A stretch of 64,000 nt of DNA from an uncultured Christensenellaceae bacterium (lineage in GTDB: Bacteria > Bacillota > Clostridia > Christensenellales > Pumilibacteraceae). The DNA lies in NCBI GenBank assembly GCA_910586925.1, contig CAJUKG010000006.1, positions 1-64,000 of the forward strand, written 5' to 3'. Below, piece after piece: positions 24,510 through 32,678 of this stretch. Below the pieces are notes generated by a model. It was not told the DNA's origin. It was given only the letters and a program-made list of their open reading frames with translations, and did not search any database. The position numbers and the translations under genes are program-made. Numbering within the stretch: the first letter of the stretch is position 1; each line of letters opens with the position of its first letter.

Positions 24510-26606
24510 TTACTTCGTTACGTTGGGACGCGTATAATACTCGTAATCGTTCATCTCGATATAAGTGGAAGTGTAGATATACATGCAGTCGATGATCGGA
24601 GCTTCCGCGTGGAACGTACCGCCGTGGTCGTTATTATTGTTGACGTACAGAATGATGCTGTTCATGCCCGCTTTCAGCGAAACGTTGGCGGCAATGAAGC
24701 AGTCCTCGAACGGCGTCTTTCCGTGCGACAGGTCCTCTTTGTCGTTGGTGTTCGCCATGGGCATATACAGTCCGCCGTAACGGAGATATGTGTCGGGTAA
24801 GCCGTCGTCGGGATTGAAGAATTCGTTAATGTAAATGCGGAATTCGTCGTCGGACAGATAGTTATATTCCTTGCCGTCCTTTTCTTTTACCGTTCTGAAC
24901 CGATACGATTCGCTCGATACGCGCAGATATATTATCGCATCGTCGACGTCTTCGTCGGCGTATATCTCGAATACGAGGTTCGCACCGTTGAAATACTGTT
25001 CGCGGATAAAGTAACCGTTGCTTACATTTCCGCCCTCGATATACGAGCCGGACATTATCATCTGTTCCTCGAACGAGTTGGTCGAGGTGCCTTGACCCCT
25101 CTTGCCTTCGAGGTTCACCGCCTCCGCTTCGAGAGTGTTTTTCTTGAGCATTTTGCCATACACCGATAAACTTGCCGTGAGATTGGCTTTAACGTTGAAA
25201 CGGGTAGTAAACGCTTCGTCGGTATACCAGCCGCCGAACAAACAATCTGCTACTTTCGGATCTTCGGGAAGCTTACTCTCCGCGGTTTCGCCGAAAGGAA
25301 TTTTGACGTCGGAAATCTTGGTCTTTATTCCGTCTACGACGTAGTAATACGTCACCGTAACGTCTCCGCCCGCTTCCGACGAATCGACCCACTTCGCATA
25401 CAGCGTCAGCGCGCCGGTGACGGGCATGTCGAACGTGAACTGCGTCGTGCACGCCGCATCGGTAAACCAACCGACAAACACGTATCCCGGTCGCGACGAT
25501 ACCGATACTTCGTTTACCGTCTTGCCGTACTTGACTTTTTGAGTCGCGGGAGCTGCGGGTGCGCCGCTATAGTTGTAGTCAAAGCTCACCGAGTATTGCT
25601 CGAGTTCCCAACCCGCATACACGCGAATATCGTCGTTTATGCTCGACAGATCTGCTTTGTCGTCGTCGTTGAGTTCGTCTTCGTCGCCGAGTTTCACCGA
25701 GTACCAACCTGCAAAAACATGTCCGGTATACGAGAGTTTCGCCTCGACTGCCGCCGCCTGTTCGCTTGCCGAAGCACCGCGCTTGATCGAATACGAAAGC
25801 TCTACGCCCTCCGCACTGCCGCCGTTGAGGTCGAACATAATCGAATACTCGCTTCGTGCCCAGTGCGCGTACAGTGTGATTTCTCCGTCTACCGTCGTCG
25901 CAAAGTCATAAACACTGCCTCCGACGCGCGAGGTATACCAATCGCCGAATTCATAACGGGCACGGGTCGGATCCTCGGGACGTGCGACCGTACCGCCGAG
26001 ATTTGCGATAACTTTCGTCGCGGCGGGCGCGCCTACATAGTTGGCATCGAAAGTAACGGTGGTTTTGGTCGGCGTCCACTTCGCGTAAAGCGTAACGTCG
26101 CTATCGACCGCTCCGTTAAAATCGAATTCTGCGGTACACGCGGCGTCGGTGAACCAACCGCCGAACGCACACATTTCGTTCTCGTCGAACTTGGGATCGG
26201 CGGGTTTTGTCGCCTTTCCGCCCTTTTCGACAACGACGGAAGTATCCGCGGTGCCGTAATTGAGATATTTATATATCACGACACATTTCGTATCGTCTTT
26301 TTCCCATTTTGCGAAGACCGTTATGTCGCCTTCGAGTTTTGTCGAAGCGGTAAACTTTTCGGACGTGCCGTCCGCATCGAGATACCACCCCGCGAATTTG
26401 TAGCCGGGGCGTGAAGGGTCTTCGGCGAGCGCGAAACTCTCGCCCGCTTCCACCTCTATCTTGGTAACGCCGCCGTCGTAATTGTTATTGAACCGCACGG
26501 TATATACCGATACATTATCGTCTGCGCCTGCCGAGCACGCGACGAGCGCGAATGCGAACAGCAGTACCATTATGAGAACTATCGGAAAAATGAGTTTCTT
26601 CTTCAT
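24510..26606 (-). CDS. Lipoprotein with six InlB-type repeats and a CBM-like domain
   Basis: 698 residues. Signal peptide with lipobox LVAC (Cys about 24). Residues 33-475 hold six InlB B-repeats (Listeria-Bacteroides repeat, beta-grasp), each ending in a GWY/GWF...LYAKW-type motif, e.g. YKFAGWYLDADGTSE and CAFGGWFTDAACT. The last 210 residues (from EAVNLEGKRGQGTS; NLVFEIYADEDVDDAIIYL) look like a CBM6/35-type beta-sandwich for sugar binding. It is probably an extended surface adhesin or glycan-capture protein working with the neighbouring GH3 enzymes. AAGGAG precedes ATG 26606. Downstream, a GGCGCATA/TATGCGCC hairpin (24413-24438) lacks a T run. Confidence 0.88.
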   Translation of the reverse strand: MKKKLIFPIVLIMVLLFAFALVACSAGADDNVSVYTVRFNNNYDGGVTKIEVEAGESFALAEDPSRPGYKFAGWYLDADGTSEKFTASTKLEGDITVFAKWEKDDTKCVVIYKYLNYGTADTSVVVEKGGKATKPADPKFDENEMCAFGGWFTDAACTAEFDFNGAVDSDVTLYAKWTPTKTTVTFDANYVGAPAATKVIANLGGTVARPEDPTRARYEFGDWYTSRVGGSVYDFATTVDGEITLYAHWARSEYSIMFDLNGGSAEGVELSYSIKRGASASEQAAAVEAKLSYTGHVFAGWYSVKLGDEDELNDDDKADLSSINDDIRVYAGWELEQYSVSFDYNYSGAPAAPATQKVKYGKTVNEVSVSSRPGYVFVGWFTDAACTTQFTFDMPVTGALTLYAKWVDSSEAGGDVTVTYYYVVDGIKTKISDVKIPFGETAESKLPEDPKVADCLFGGWYTDEAFTTRFNVKANLTASLSVYGKMLKKNTLEAEAVNLEGKRGQGTSTNSFEEQMIMSGSYIEGGNVSNGYFIREQYFNGANLVFEIYADEDVDDAIIYLRVSSESYRFRTVKEKDGKEYNYLSDDEFRIYINEFFNPDDGLPDTYLRYGGLYMPMANTNDKEDLSHGKTPFEDCFIAANVSLKAGMNSIILYVNNNNDHGGTFHAEAPIIDCMYIYTSTYIEMNDYEYYTRPNVTK

Positions 26607-26726
26607 TTTTGCTCCTTATACGATCTTTCATCGAAAAGCCGTTTGCCCCGCGCCCCGCGGCGCGGGGGGTAACGACCGATTTTGTGCATTGATTATTTGT
26701 TGAGCTTTTGCGGCAACTCGCATTTT

Positions 26727-26844
26727 TGTCATTTCGACCGAAGCGCGAGGAACGAAGCGCGTAGCGGAGAAATCTATTCTTATTCCCATGCCGTTATTTT
26801 AAGTTCTCACCGTATGAGATTTCTCGACTGCGCTCGAAATGACA
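26727..26844. repeat. Inverted pair of family A repeats
   Basis: TGTCATTTCGACCG...GGAGAAATCT at 26727-26775 and its inverted relative AGATTTCTCGACTG...CGAAATGACA at 26816-26844, separated by about 40 bases. They could fold as a long hairpin, like REPIN or MITE elements. Confidence 0.75.
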
Positions 26845-26911
26845 GGTGCCTTTTTGTTTATAGTAATCATTCTAATCACAGTTTCTTATAAGATACGACT
26901 TCCCGCTATCC

Positions 26912-26961
26912 TTCCGAAAAAGAACATTAGAACCTTGGGGTTTCCCGCCAAAGTTCTAATG
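26912..26961 (-). terminator. Terminator of the collagen-stalk GH3 gene
   Basis: Stem CATTAGAACCTTGG (26925-26938)/CCAAAGTTCTAATG (26948-26961), one mismatch, followed on the minus strand by TTCTTTTTC. Confidence 0.75.
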
Positions 26962-26992
26962 CCTCACACTTTCGGATTATTGTTTGACGGTA

Positions 26993-29900
26993 TTAGTCTT
27001 CTTTCTTCTTGCGAAGGACAAGACCTGCGCCGCCGAGTATTGCAAGAGCCGCTACGACCGCGCTCGTCGCGCCGATTACGCCGCCGCAGCCGCCTTCGCC
27101 TGCCGCGCCCGCTTCACCCGCGTCGCCTTTATCGCCTTTGTCGCCCTTGTCGCCTTTGTCACCCTTGTCGCCTTGGATGCCTTGCTCGCCTTGGTCACCT
27201 TTATCGCCTTTGTCACCTTGCTCGCCCTGCTCGCCTTGATCGCCCTTGTCGCCTTTCATGGAGCCGAGATCGAGATATTTGACGGTGCCGTCCTTGTAAA
27301 CGATCATAAGCATGTTGTCTACAACATCGACATAAACGACGGGGTTCTCTGTTGCTCCCGCAGGAAGCACGATAACCGTAAACTCTGCAGTCTGCGTTAT
27401 CCAACCGTCGAATGTTGCCGTAATCTTGAACGTGTACGTCCCTTCTTCCGCAATCGTGCCTTTAACGGTTTGCGTAGCGGCGTCGAGCGTCAAGCCTGCG
27501 GGCAGATCGCCTGCAACCTTAATAGAACCTGCTGTGTAATTGCCTTTTCTGTTCTCGCCGAAGCCCTTGAGAAGGTCTATGCTCATGTTGGCACCCGCCT
27601 CGGCTGCCGTTACAGTTCCTATAGGGGTAACACCGTTCTTGGAGTGAGCCTGGTTGGCGTACTCGTTGTACATGATCGTCGCACTGCGACGGACGATATA
27701 CCACTGGTTGTTGGAGTAGTATTTTTCCTGACCGGTAAGCTTGTTGTCTCTGCCGATATAAACGCCGCCTTTAACGCCGGTGAGCGGGTTGACGTATTCC
27801 GCGTCCCACTTGCCGGAATAGGTGTTGTTTGCAGGGGTACCGGGGTTGGTAATGTTGTTGCCGCCCGGCGCGTGGTTGTGCCCTGTGCGGAGCATGAGGT
27901 CTTCCGACGCAACGTTAGACTGCGGGCTGTACATATCGGGGTGGAAGAAGAAGTCGTTTGCGCCCCACTCGGTACGAACGAGGAGTTCGCACATGTTGTA
28001 GTTGACGGGGGTAGGCACCGAGCCGATACGTGCGAACGCCGACATCGCGCCTTCCGCTTCGCCTTCCTGGATACCCATTTGGAACGGCTTCACGTAGATC
28101 TCGCGGATAGCCTGCTCGCTGACCCACGCCATGAGGTCGCCTTGGTTACGGTTGGTTTCCTGATCGTTGAGGAACATGTGCTTGAGGTGGCTGCCCACGC
28201 CCTTGCTCTGAATACCTCTGACTACCGCTTGCGCGAACCAGCCGGCATGGTAGCCATCCTGACCGTAGTACTCGTTGTTACGTCCGGAGAACGGAGTGCG
28301 GTGGAAGTTGACCGCGGGGTTGAGCCACTGCTCGCCTGTCGTGGAACCGCTGTTATAACCGTCAACCGTGCTCGTTTTCCACAAGCCCATGGAAGCGACG
28401 ATTTCGCCCTGACGCTCGCCGAGTTCGACATTCCAGGTCGCCGCAATGGACGCGTTGTCGCACCAGCTGTAAGTGCCGTAGAAGCTCGTCGGGCTATCCT
28501 GAACTCCGCCGTTCGGAATACCGAGGTTGGGAACTCTCGTACCGTTGTTGCCGCCCAGCCAGCATGCCGTAAAGAAGTCGTCCCAAGTCCACTGATTCAT
28601 GAACATCGTCCATACTTCTTCGCCTGTCTTGCCCTTAAACTTGCCTGTGGTAATAACTTCGGTGCTGTCGAACTCGATGCCGTTCATGTCGTTGAAGTAG
28701 ATCCAGCCGATACCGCCGTTAAACGAAGAATCTTTCATCGCCGCCTGCTGCGCTTCGGCGTCTGCCATTTGCGACCAACCCGACATCATTTCTTTCGTTA
28801 CGTCCATGACGCCCGTCTGATTGCCTTTATTGTCGGGAGTGGAGAAGTTCGCGCCGTCAGTACCGGTAAACAGCTCGTCGCCGTAAACATAGTGTCCCGC
28901 GTTCTCTTTGTTCGTTTTGTTCGCGATGAGCGCGATGAACTGCGCGTGCGTCAACGCATCGGCATTCTTATCCGCGCCGTCGGCAACTATTCTGTCGCCC
29001 GCCGTGACCGCAACGCAGTTGGCGTTGTTGCCGCGAGTGCTGAACGATGCGCCTTTCTTGATCTCTTTGGTCACGCGGACGCGGTTGGTGGTGTTGCCGC
29101 CCCAGCCCGACGTGAGATAGATAACGAAGTCGCCGACCGCGTAATCTTGCGTCGCCTTGCCGTCGTTACCGTCGCCGTTGTTCTTGAACGTGATCGTCGC
29201 AAGGTCTTTGGTCACTTTGAAAATGTTGTTGCCGTTGTAGACGTAATCGCCCGCGACGAAAGTACCGTCGAGCGAAATCGCCTTGATCGCGAGTGCTTTC
29301 GCGTCGGCATTTGCCTTGACTTCGTATACGTCTTTGGTATCGGTGACACCGAATTCGTCGCCGACCGCATACGTTTTGCTCGGAGCAAAGTACGCATAGT
29401 CGAGATCCCAAAGATTGAGGTCGTACTTTGCGTAGTAGTTCATGAGTTTAGCGAACTCGTCGGTGACTACAAGACCGCCTTCGCGAGTGCCGGGCAATAC
29501 TTCCGCTTTGCTCGAATCGAACTCGCCCGCAGGGTGCGCCGCCGTGAACTTGTAGTAAGCGACAGTCGTCGAACCGGTAACGCCGGTCGAAGAAGTGGTG
29601 ATCTTGACCACGTCGCCCGCCGCATACGATTTGGTCGCGTCGAACTCGAGAATGGAGGATACGCCTACGCCGCCGATCTTGGTTTCGAGTGCTTTCGGGA
29701 ACGTGCCGACCATGTCGTTACGCGAGAGGAGCACCTGTTCTTCGGTGAACATCTTGTCTTTCGCGTCCACACTGCCGTCGCCGTTCCAGTCGGCGTCGTT
29801 CTTGCGGAGCGAGTAGTATCTGCCGTTCTCTTTGCTGAACAGGTTTTGGATCTCGTTGTCGGTGAAGTCGTCGAGAGCGAGCTTCGCGCCGTCGGTGATC

Positions 29901-31456
29901 TCGAACTCTTTTTTCGCCGTCACGGCATCCGTGATATGCGAAGTGTTGGTCGCGAACAGCGTGTAATCGCCCGCTTCAAGCTCGTAACCTTTGAAGTTGT
30001 TTTTGTTTGCGTCCGCATAGTCGTACGACGCCATATCTTGAAGATTGACCGTGACCGTTACGTCCTGCGTGGCGTTAGGCTCGAGCTTGCCCGTCTTGGC
30101 ATAGCCGACGAGGTTGACCGACGCTTTTTCGATGCCGCCCGGAGTATACGGAGCCTGCGAGTAGATCTCCACTACTTCTTTGCCCGCTTTCGTGCCCGTG
30201 TTCTTGACGGTGACCGTCATTTCGAGCTGTTTGATATCGGCGGGATCGCCCTTCGTGGAAGAAAGCTTCGAGCCTGCGAGCGTTTCGCCGAGATCGGTTT
30301 TCGTCGAACCTTCGACGGTCTTGACCGATTTTACCGTCATTTCGAAGTCGGTATACGACAAGCCGTAACCGAACGGATAAACGACGTTGTCGGCATGCCA
30401 CGCGTCCGCCTGCGCTTTCGTGCCCGCGCCTTTCTTAAGCTCTTTATCCGCGCCGTAAGCAAGGCGTCCCGCGGCGATCTCCGCATACACCGTTTCGTAG
30501 TACTTGTAGCCGATATAAATATCTTCGGAGTAGTCTACGCCGTGCATGGTGATGTCGCTCGCGTTCTTGCCGCTCGAAAGTATGTACGTATCGCTGCCCG
30601 CGGCGTTCTGCGTATTGCCGATGGAGTTGTACCAAGTGGGGTCGGCGGTGAAATCCTTGTACCATTCCGCGACCATCTTGCCCGACGGATTGATCTCGCC
30701 CGAGAGCAGTTTGGGTACCGCTTTCAAACCGTTCGTGCCGGGACGACCGATGAGCATTATCGCGTCGACATCGGCATCGTTTTGCAGATTGTACATTTCC
30801 ATCGCGTTGGAAGTGTTGAGAAGGATAATTACCTTGCCGCACTTTTCTTTCGCGCGCTCGATCATCGCAAGCTCGGCGGTAGTGATCATCTGGTTGTGCT
30901 TTACTTCCTCGCCCTTGTTGTTTACACCGAGATTTTTATGCGTCCAGCCGTCGTTCTCCTCGGCATCGTTCGCCTTTTCGCTCGTCTTGACGGCAAGGTC
31001 GCTGCCTTCGCCGCCGCCGCGCTTGAGAACTATGACCGCGACTTCGCTGTCCTTGTTGCCGAAAGTCACTTTGCCGAAATCTTCCGCGGACATCGTTTCG
31101 GTGACGACCGTGGAATTGACGTTCGCAAATCCGCCCTCAGTAAGTGCTTCCGCAACTTTGCCCTGACCGCCCTGCAACGAGTTTGCCGCCGCGCCGAACA
31201 CCGTGATCTTGGCATTCTTGTCGATAGGCAGTGCCTGACCCTCGTTCTTCAAAAGAACGGAACCTTCGCCGGTAAGCTCGATATTAAGCTCTGCGGCGGC
31301 TGCCTTCGCTGCGTTGAGCGAGTCGAATTCGGGTACGGCAACGCCGCCGTTAGCGGCAAACGCACCTATAACACCCGACGTCGCGGTGACCGCCATCGTC
31401 GTCGCAAGCATTGTTGCCAATACTTTGGCGAGTCGGCTTTTCTGTTTGATCTTCAT
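26993..31456 (-). CDS. Secreted GH3 glycosidase with collagen-like stalk and membrane anchor
   Basis: 1487 residues, GAGGAGGG before ATG 31456. Signal peptide 1-35 (cleavage near GAFAANG). GH3 C-domain first (about 60-390; GRPGTNGLKAVPKLLSGEIN, YPFGYGLSY), Fn3-like domain (to about 520), a linker with an EF-hand-like loop (DWNGDGSVDAKD), then the catalytic barrel (about 850-1240) with KHMFLNDQETNRNQG and probable nucleophile Asp in FFHPDMYS. A putative Ig domain (GDLPAGLTLDAATQTVKGT) follows, then 18 Gly-x-y collagen triplets, a Gly/Ala spacer and a membrane helix ending RKKKED. The enzyme is thus held off the membrane on a rigid stalk. Divergent deoR-type regulator. Confidence 0.9.
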   Translation of the reverse strand: MKIKQKSRLAKVLATMLATTMAVTATSGVIGAFAANGGVAVPEFDSLNAAKAAAAELNIELTGEGSVLLKNEGQALPIDKNAKITVFGAAANSLQGGQGKVAEALTEGGFANVNSTVVTETMSAEDFGKVTFGNKDSEVAVIVLKRGGGEGSDLAVKTSEKANDAEENDGWTHKNLGVNNKGEEVKHNQMITTAELAMIERAKEKCGKVIILLNTSNAMEMYNLQNDADVDAIMLIGRPGTNGLKAVPKLLSGEINPSGKMVAEWYKDFTADPTWYNSIGNTQNAAGSDTYILSSGKNASDITMHGVDYSEDIYIGYKYYETVYAEIAAGRLAYGADKELKKGAGTKAQADAWHADNVVYPFGYGLSYTDFEMTVKSVKTVEGSTKTDLGETLAGSKLSSTKGDPADIKQLEMTVTVKNTGTKAGKEVVEIYSQAPYTPGGIEKASVNLVGYAKTGKLEPNATQDVTVTVNLQDMASYDYADANKNNFKGYELEAGDYTLFATNTSHITDAVTAKKEFEITDGAKLALDDFTDNEIQNLFSKENGRYYSLRKNDADWNGDGSVDAKDKMFTEEQVLLSRNDMVGTFPKALETKIGGVGVSSILEFDATKSYAAGDVVKITTSSTGVTGSTTVAYYKFTAAHPAGEFDSSKAEVLPGTREGGLVVTDEFAKLMNYYAKYDLNLWDLDYAYFAPSKTYAVGDEFGVTDTKDVYEVKANADAKALAIKAISLDGTFVAGDYVYNGNNIFKVTKDLATITFKNNGDGNDGKATQDYAVGDFVIYLTSGWGGNTTNRVRVTKEIKKGASFSTRGNNANCVAVTAGDRIVADGADKNADALTHAQFIALIANKTNKENAGHYVYGDELFTGTDGANFSTPDNKGNQTGVMDVTKEMMSGWSQMADAEAQQAAMKDSSFNGGIGWIYFNDMNGIEFDSTEVITTGKFKGKTGEEVWTMFMNQWTWDDFFTACWLGGNNGTRVPNLGIPNGGVQDSPTSFYGTYSWCDNASIAATWNVELGERQGEIVASMGLWKTSTVDGYNSGSTTGEQWLNPAVNFHRTPFSGRNNEYYGQDGYHAGWFAQAVVRGIQSKGVGSHLKHMFLNDQETNRNQGDLMAWVSEQAIREIYVKPFQMGIQEGEAEGAMSAFARIGSVPTPVNYNMCELLVRTEWGANDFFFHPDMYSPQSNVASEDLMLRTGHNHAPGGNNITNPGTPANNTYSGKWDAEYVNPLTGVKGGVYIGRDNKLTGQEKYYSNNQWYIVRRSATIMYNEYANQAHSKNGVTPIGTVTAAEAGANMSIDLLKGFGENRKGNYTAGSIKVAGDLPAGLTLDAATQTVKGTIAEEGTYTFKITATFDGWITQTAEFTVIVLPAGATENPVVYVDVVDNMLMIVYKDGTVKYLDLGSMKGDKGDQGEQGEQGDKGDKGDQGEQGIQGDKGDKGDKGDKGDKGDAGEAGAAGEGGCGGVIGATSAVVAALAILGGAGLVLRKKKED
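27096..27258 (-). repeat. Collagen triplet-coding tandem repeat
   Basis: About 18 nine-base units encoding Gly-Asp-Lys, Gly-Glu-Gln and similar triplets inside the GH3 gene. Near-identical units (GGCGACAAG type) are prone to slippage in steps of nine, which would change stalk length without a frameshift. Confidence 0.8.
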
Positions 31457-31521
31457 TCAAAACCCTCCTCATTCATGTTTTGATTTTTTTGCTTTTTATA
31501 AGCAAACTAATGGGTAAATAT

Positions 31522-31552
31522 ACTATAACATATACCCCCCCCCGCTTGTCTA
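31522..31552 (-). promoter_or_regulatory. Homopolymer-containing promoter of the collagen-stalk GH3 gene
   Basis: Minus strand TAGACA (31552-31547), a 19-base spacer that contains nine consecutive G (31543-31535), then TATAGT (31527-31522). A loss of one or two G would bring the spacer to the optimal 17-18. Confidence 0.6.
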
Positions 31553-31578
31553 TAGTTTTTCAAAAGTTGATAAATAAC

Positions 31579-31607
31579 TTGACAAATGAGCAGAATTTTG
31601 GTACAAT
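31579..31607 (+). promoter_or_regulatory. Promoter of the DeoR-family regulator
   Basis: TTGACA (31579-31584), 17 bases, TACAAT (31602-31607). Its -35 lies only 26 bases from the -35 of the divergent GH3 promoter, so one bound regulator could control both. Confidence 0.85.
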
Positions 31608-31636
31608 ATGAGCAAAATTGCAAGGAAATGAGCAAA

Positions 31637-32389
31637 ATGTCCGCTTCGGAAAGAGAAACCAAAATATTCGCATACATTCGCGAGCACAAAATCGCGGGCA
31701 TCGACGAGCTTGCCGCCACTTTTTTCGCAAGCCCCGCGTCCGTTCGCCGCGACCTCGACAGACTGCAACAGCAAGGACTTATCCGCCGCACTCACGGCGG
31801 CGCGGTATTCCTCGAGAAAACCGCCGAAACGGGCGTGTACGTTCGGCTCGCCGAAAATCACGACAGTAAAGAACGCGTCGCGCTCGCCGCGCTAAAGCAT
31901 ATCCCCGATTTCGAAACGGTGTTCGTCGACGACTCGTCCACTGCGTTTATGCTCGCCGACAAAATGGATTTTTCGCACAAGCTCGTCGTGACGAACGGTC
32001 TGCAGCTCGCCACTCAGCTCGCCAAACGCCGCGACGTGGAAGTCGTTCTGCCCGGCGGCACCCTGCTCTACAATACCGGCATGCTGTCGGGCAGCTATAC
32101 AATAGAAAGCGTGCGGCGGTTCAACTTCGACCTCGCGATCACGTCCTGCACCGCGCTCGACGAACACAAGACTTACGAACGCTCGCAGGACTCCGCGATC
32201 CTCAAGCGCACAGCCGTCAAGAAAAGTCTGAAAAGCATGCTGCTGTTCGACGCCGAAAAACTGACCCGCCATGCCCCCCACGCCGCAATAGACACCGATA
32301 TGTTCTCGATGATCGTCACCGACGCGGCAAAGTCCGCCGTGCCGTTCACCGACCGCGTCGGTTGCAGACTCGTTTGCGGCGAGAATTGA
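31637..32389 (+). CDS. DeoR-family transcription regulator
   Basis: 251 residues from ATG 31637; earlier in-frame ATGs (31586, 31628) fall inside the promoter or touch the ribosome site AAGGA. Winged helix at 4-58 (IFAYIREHKIAGIDELAATFFASPASVRRDLDRL...GLIRRTHGGAV is the DeoR signature) and a C-terminal sugar-isomerase-like sensor domain with VFVDDSSTAFMLADK and GGTLLYNTGMLSG. DeoR proteins usually repress sugar genes and respond to a sugar phosphate. Shared intergenic space with the 1487-residue GH3 gene makes that gene the likely target. Confidence 0.9.
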   Translation: MSASERETKIFAYIREHKIAGIDELAATFFASPASVRRDLDRLQQQGLIRRTHGGAVFLEKTAETGVYVRLAENHDSKERVALAALKHIPDFETVFVDDSSTAFMLADKMDFSHKLVVTNGLQLATQLAKRRDVEVVLPGGTLLYNTGMLSGSYTIESVRRFNFDLAITSCTALDEHKTYERSQDSAILKRTAVKKSLKSMLLFDAEKLTRHAPHAAIDTDMFSMIVTDAAKSAVPFTDRVGCRLVCGEN

Positions 32390-32425
32390 TAATTGTTGTC
32401 GATTATTTCGTTACTTTAGCGGTGT

Positions 32426-32456
32426 GCCGAGGACGTCACACCCTACGGAAGCGTGT
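32426..32456 (-). repeat. Dispersed repeat (family E)
   Basis: Reverse complement TTCCGTAGGGTGTGACGTCC...CGGCACACCGC resembles ATTCCGTAGGGCGGGCAGACC...CTCGCCGC at 44585-44615. Nearby GGCACG...CGTGCC (32478-32502) forms a hairpin. Confidence 0.45.
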
Positions 32457-32555
32457 ATGACGTTTCCGATTGATTGTATGGCACGGCATCCCCGACGTGC
32501 CGCAAACGAAACGATTTACAGAGGTTCGCGAATAAACATAAAATCTTTCCGAGCA

Positions 32556-32620
32556 CAATCGAGAAATCCGATAATTTAATCGTCCTCAATTTTTAATTAT
32601 TAATTTTTAATTCTTAATTG
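32556..32620 (+). repeat. Composite repeat, families A and B
   Basis: CGAGAAATC...TTTAATCGTCCTCAAT followed by alternating TTTTTAATTATTAAT. The same junction recurs at 60480-60540. Confidence 0.6.
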
Positions 32621-32655
32621 AAAAAGGCTCTGCCGAGCATCGACAGAACCTTTTT
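32621..32655 (-). terminator. Terminator of tex (bidirectional)
   Basis: AAAAAGGCTCTG...CAGAACCTTTTT, 23 bases beyond the tex stop on the minus strand; also downstream of the DeoR gene on the plus strand. Confidence 0.85.
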
Positions 32656-32678
32656 GTATTCTATATTATATATATGGT

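Larger units (their letters stand above)
26607..26992. other. Gene-free gap holding repeats and a terminator
   Basis: 386 bases without a credible gene. Contents: a GC-rich palindrome near 26650 (CCCCGCGCCCCGCGGCGCGGGG), the inverted family A pair (26727-26844), a stretch related to the 83-bp family C (26846-26885, GTGCCTTTTTGTTTATAGTAA) and a hairpin (26925-26961). No promoter for the lipoprotein gene is evident. Confidence 0.7.

Noticed and set aside
27096..27258. CRISPR or minisatellite array
   Set aside because: The short nine-base units encode Gly-x-y triplets in frame within a gene; there are no spacers.
26984..31483. 1499-codon plus-strand ORF opposite the collagen-stalk GH3
   Set aside because: Repetitive Val/Arg/Ala composition, no start signal; the opposite strand is clearly coding.
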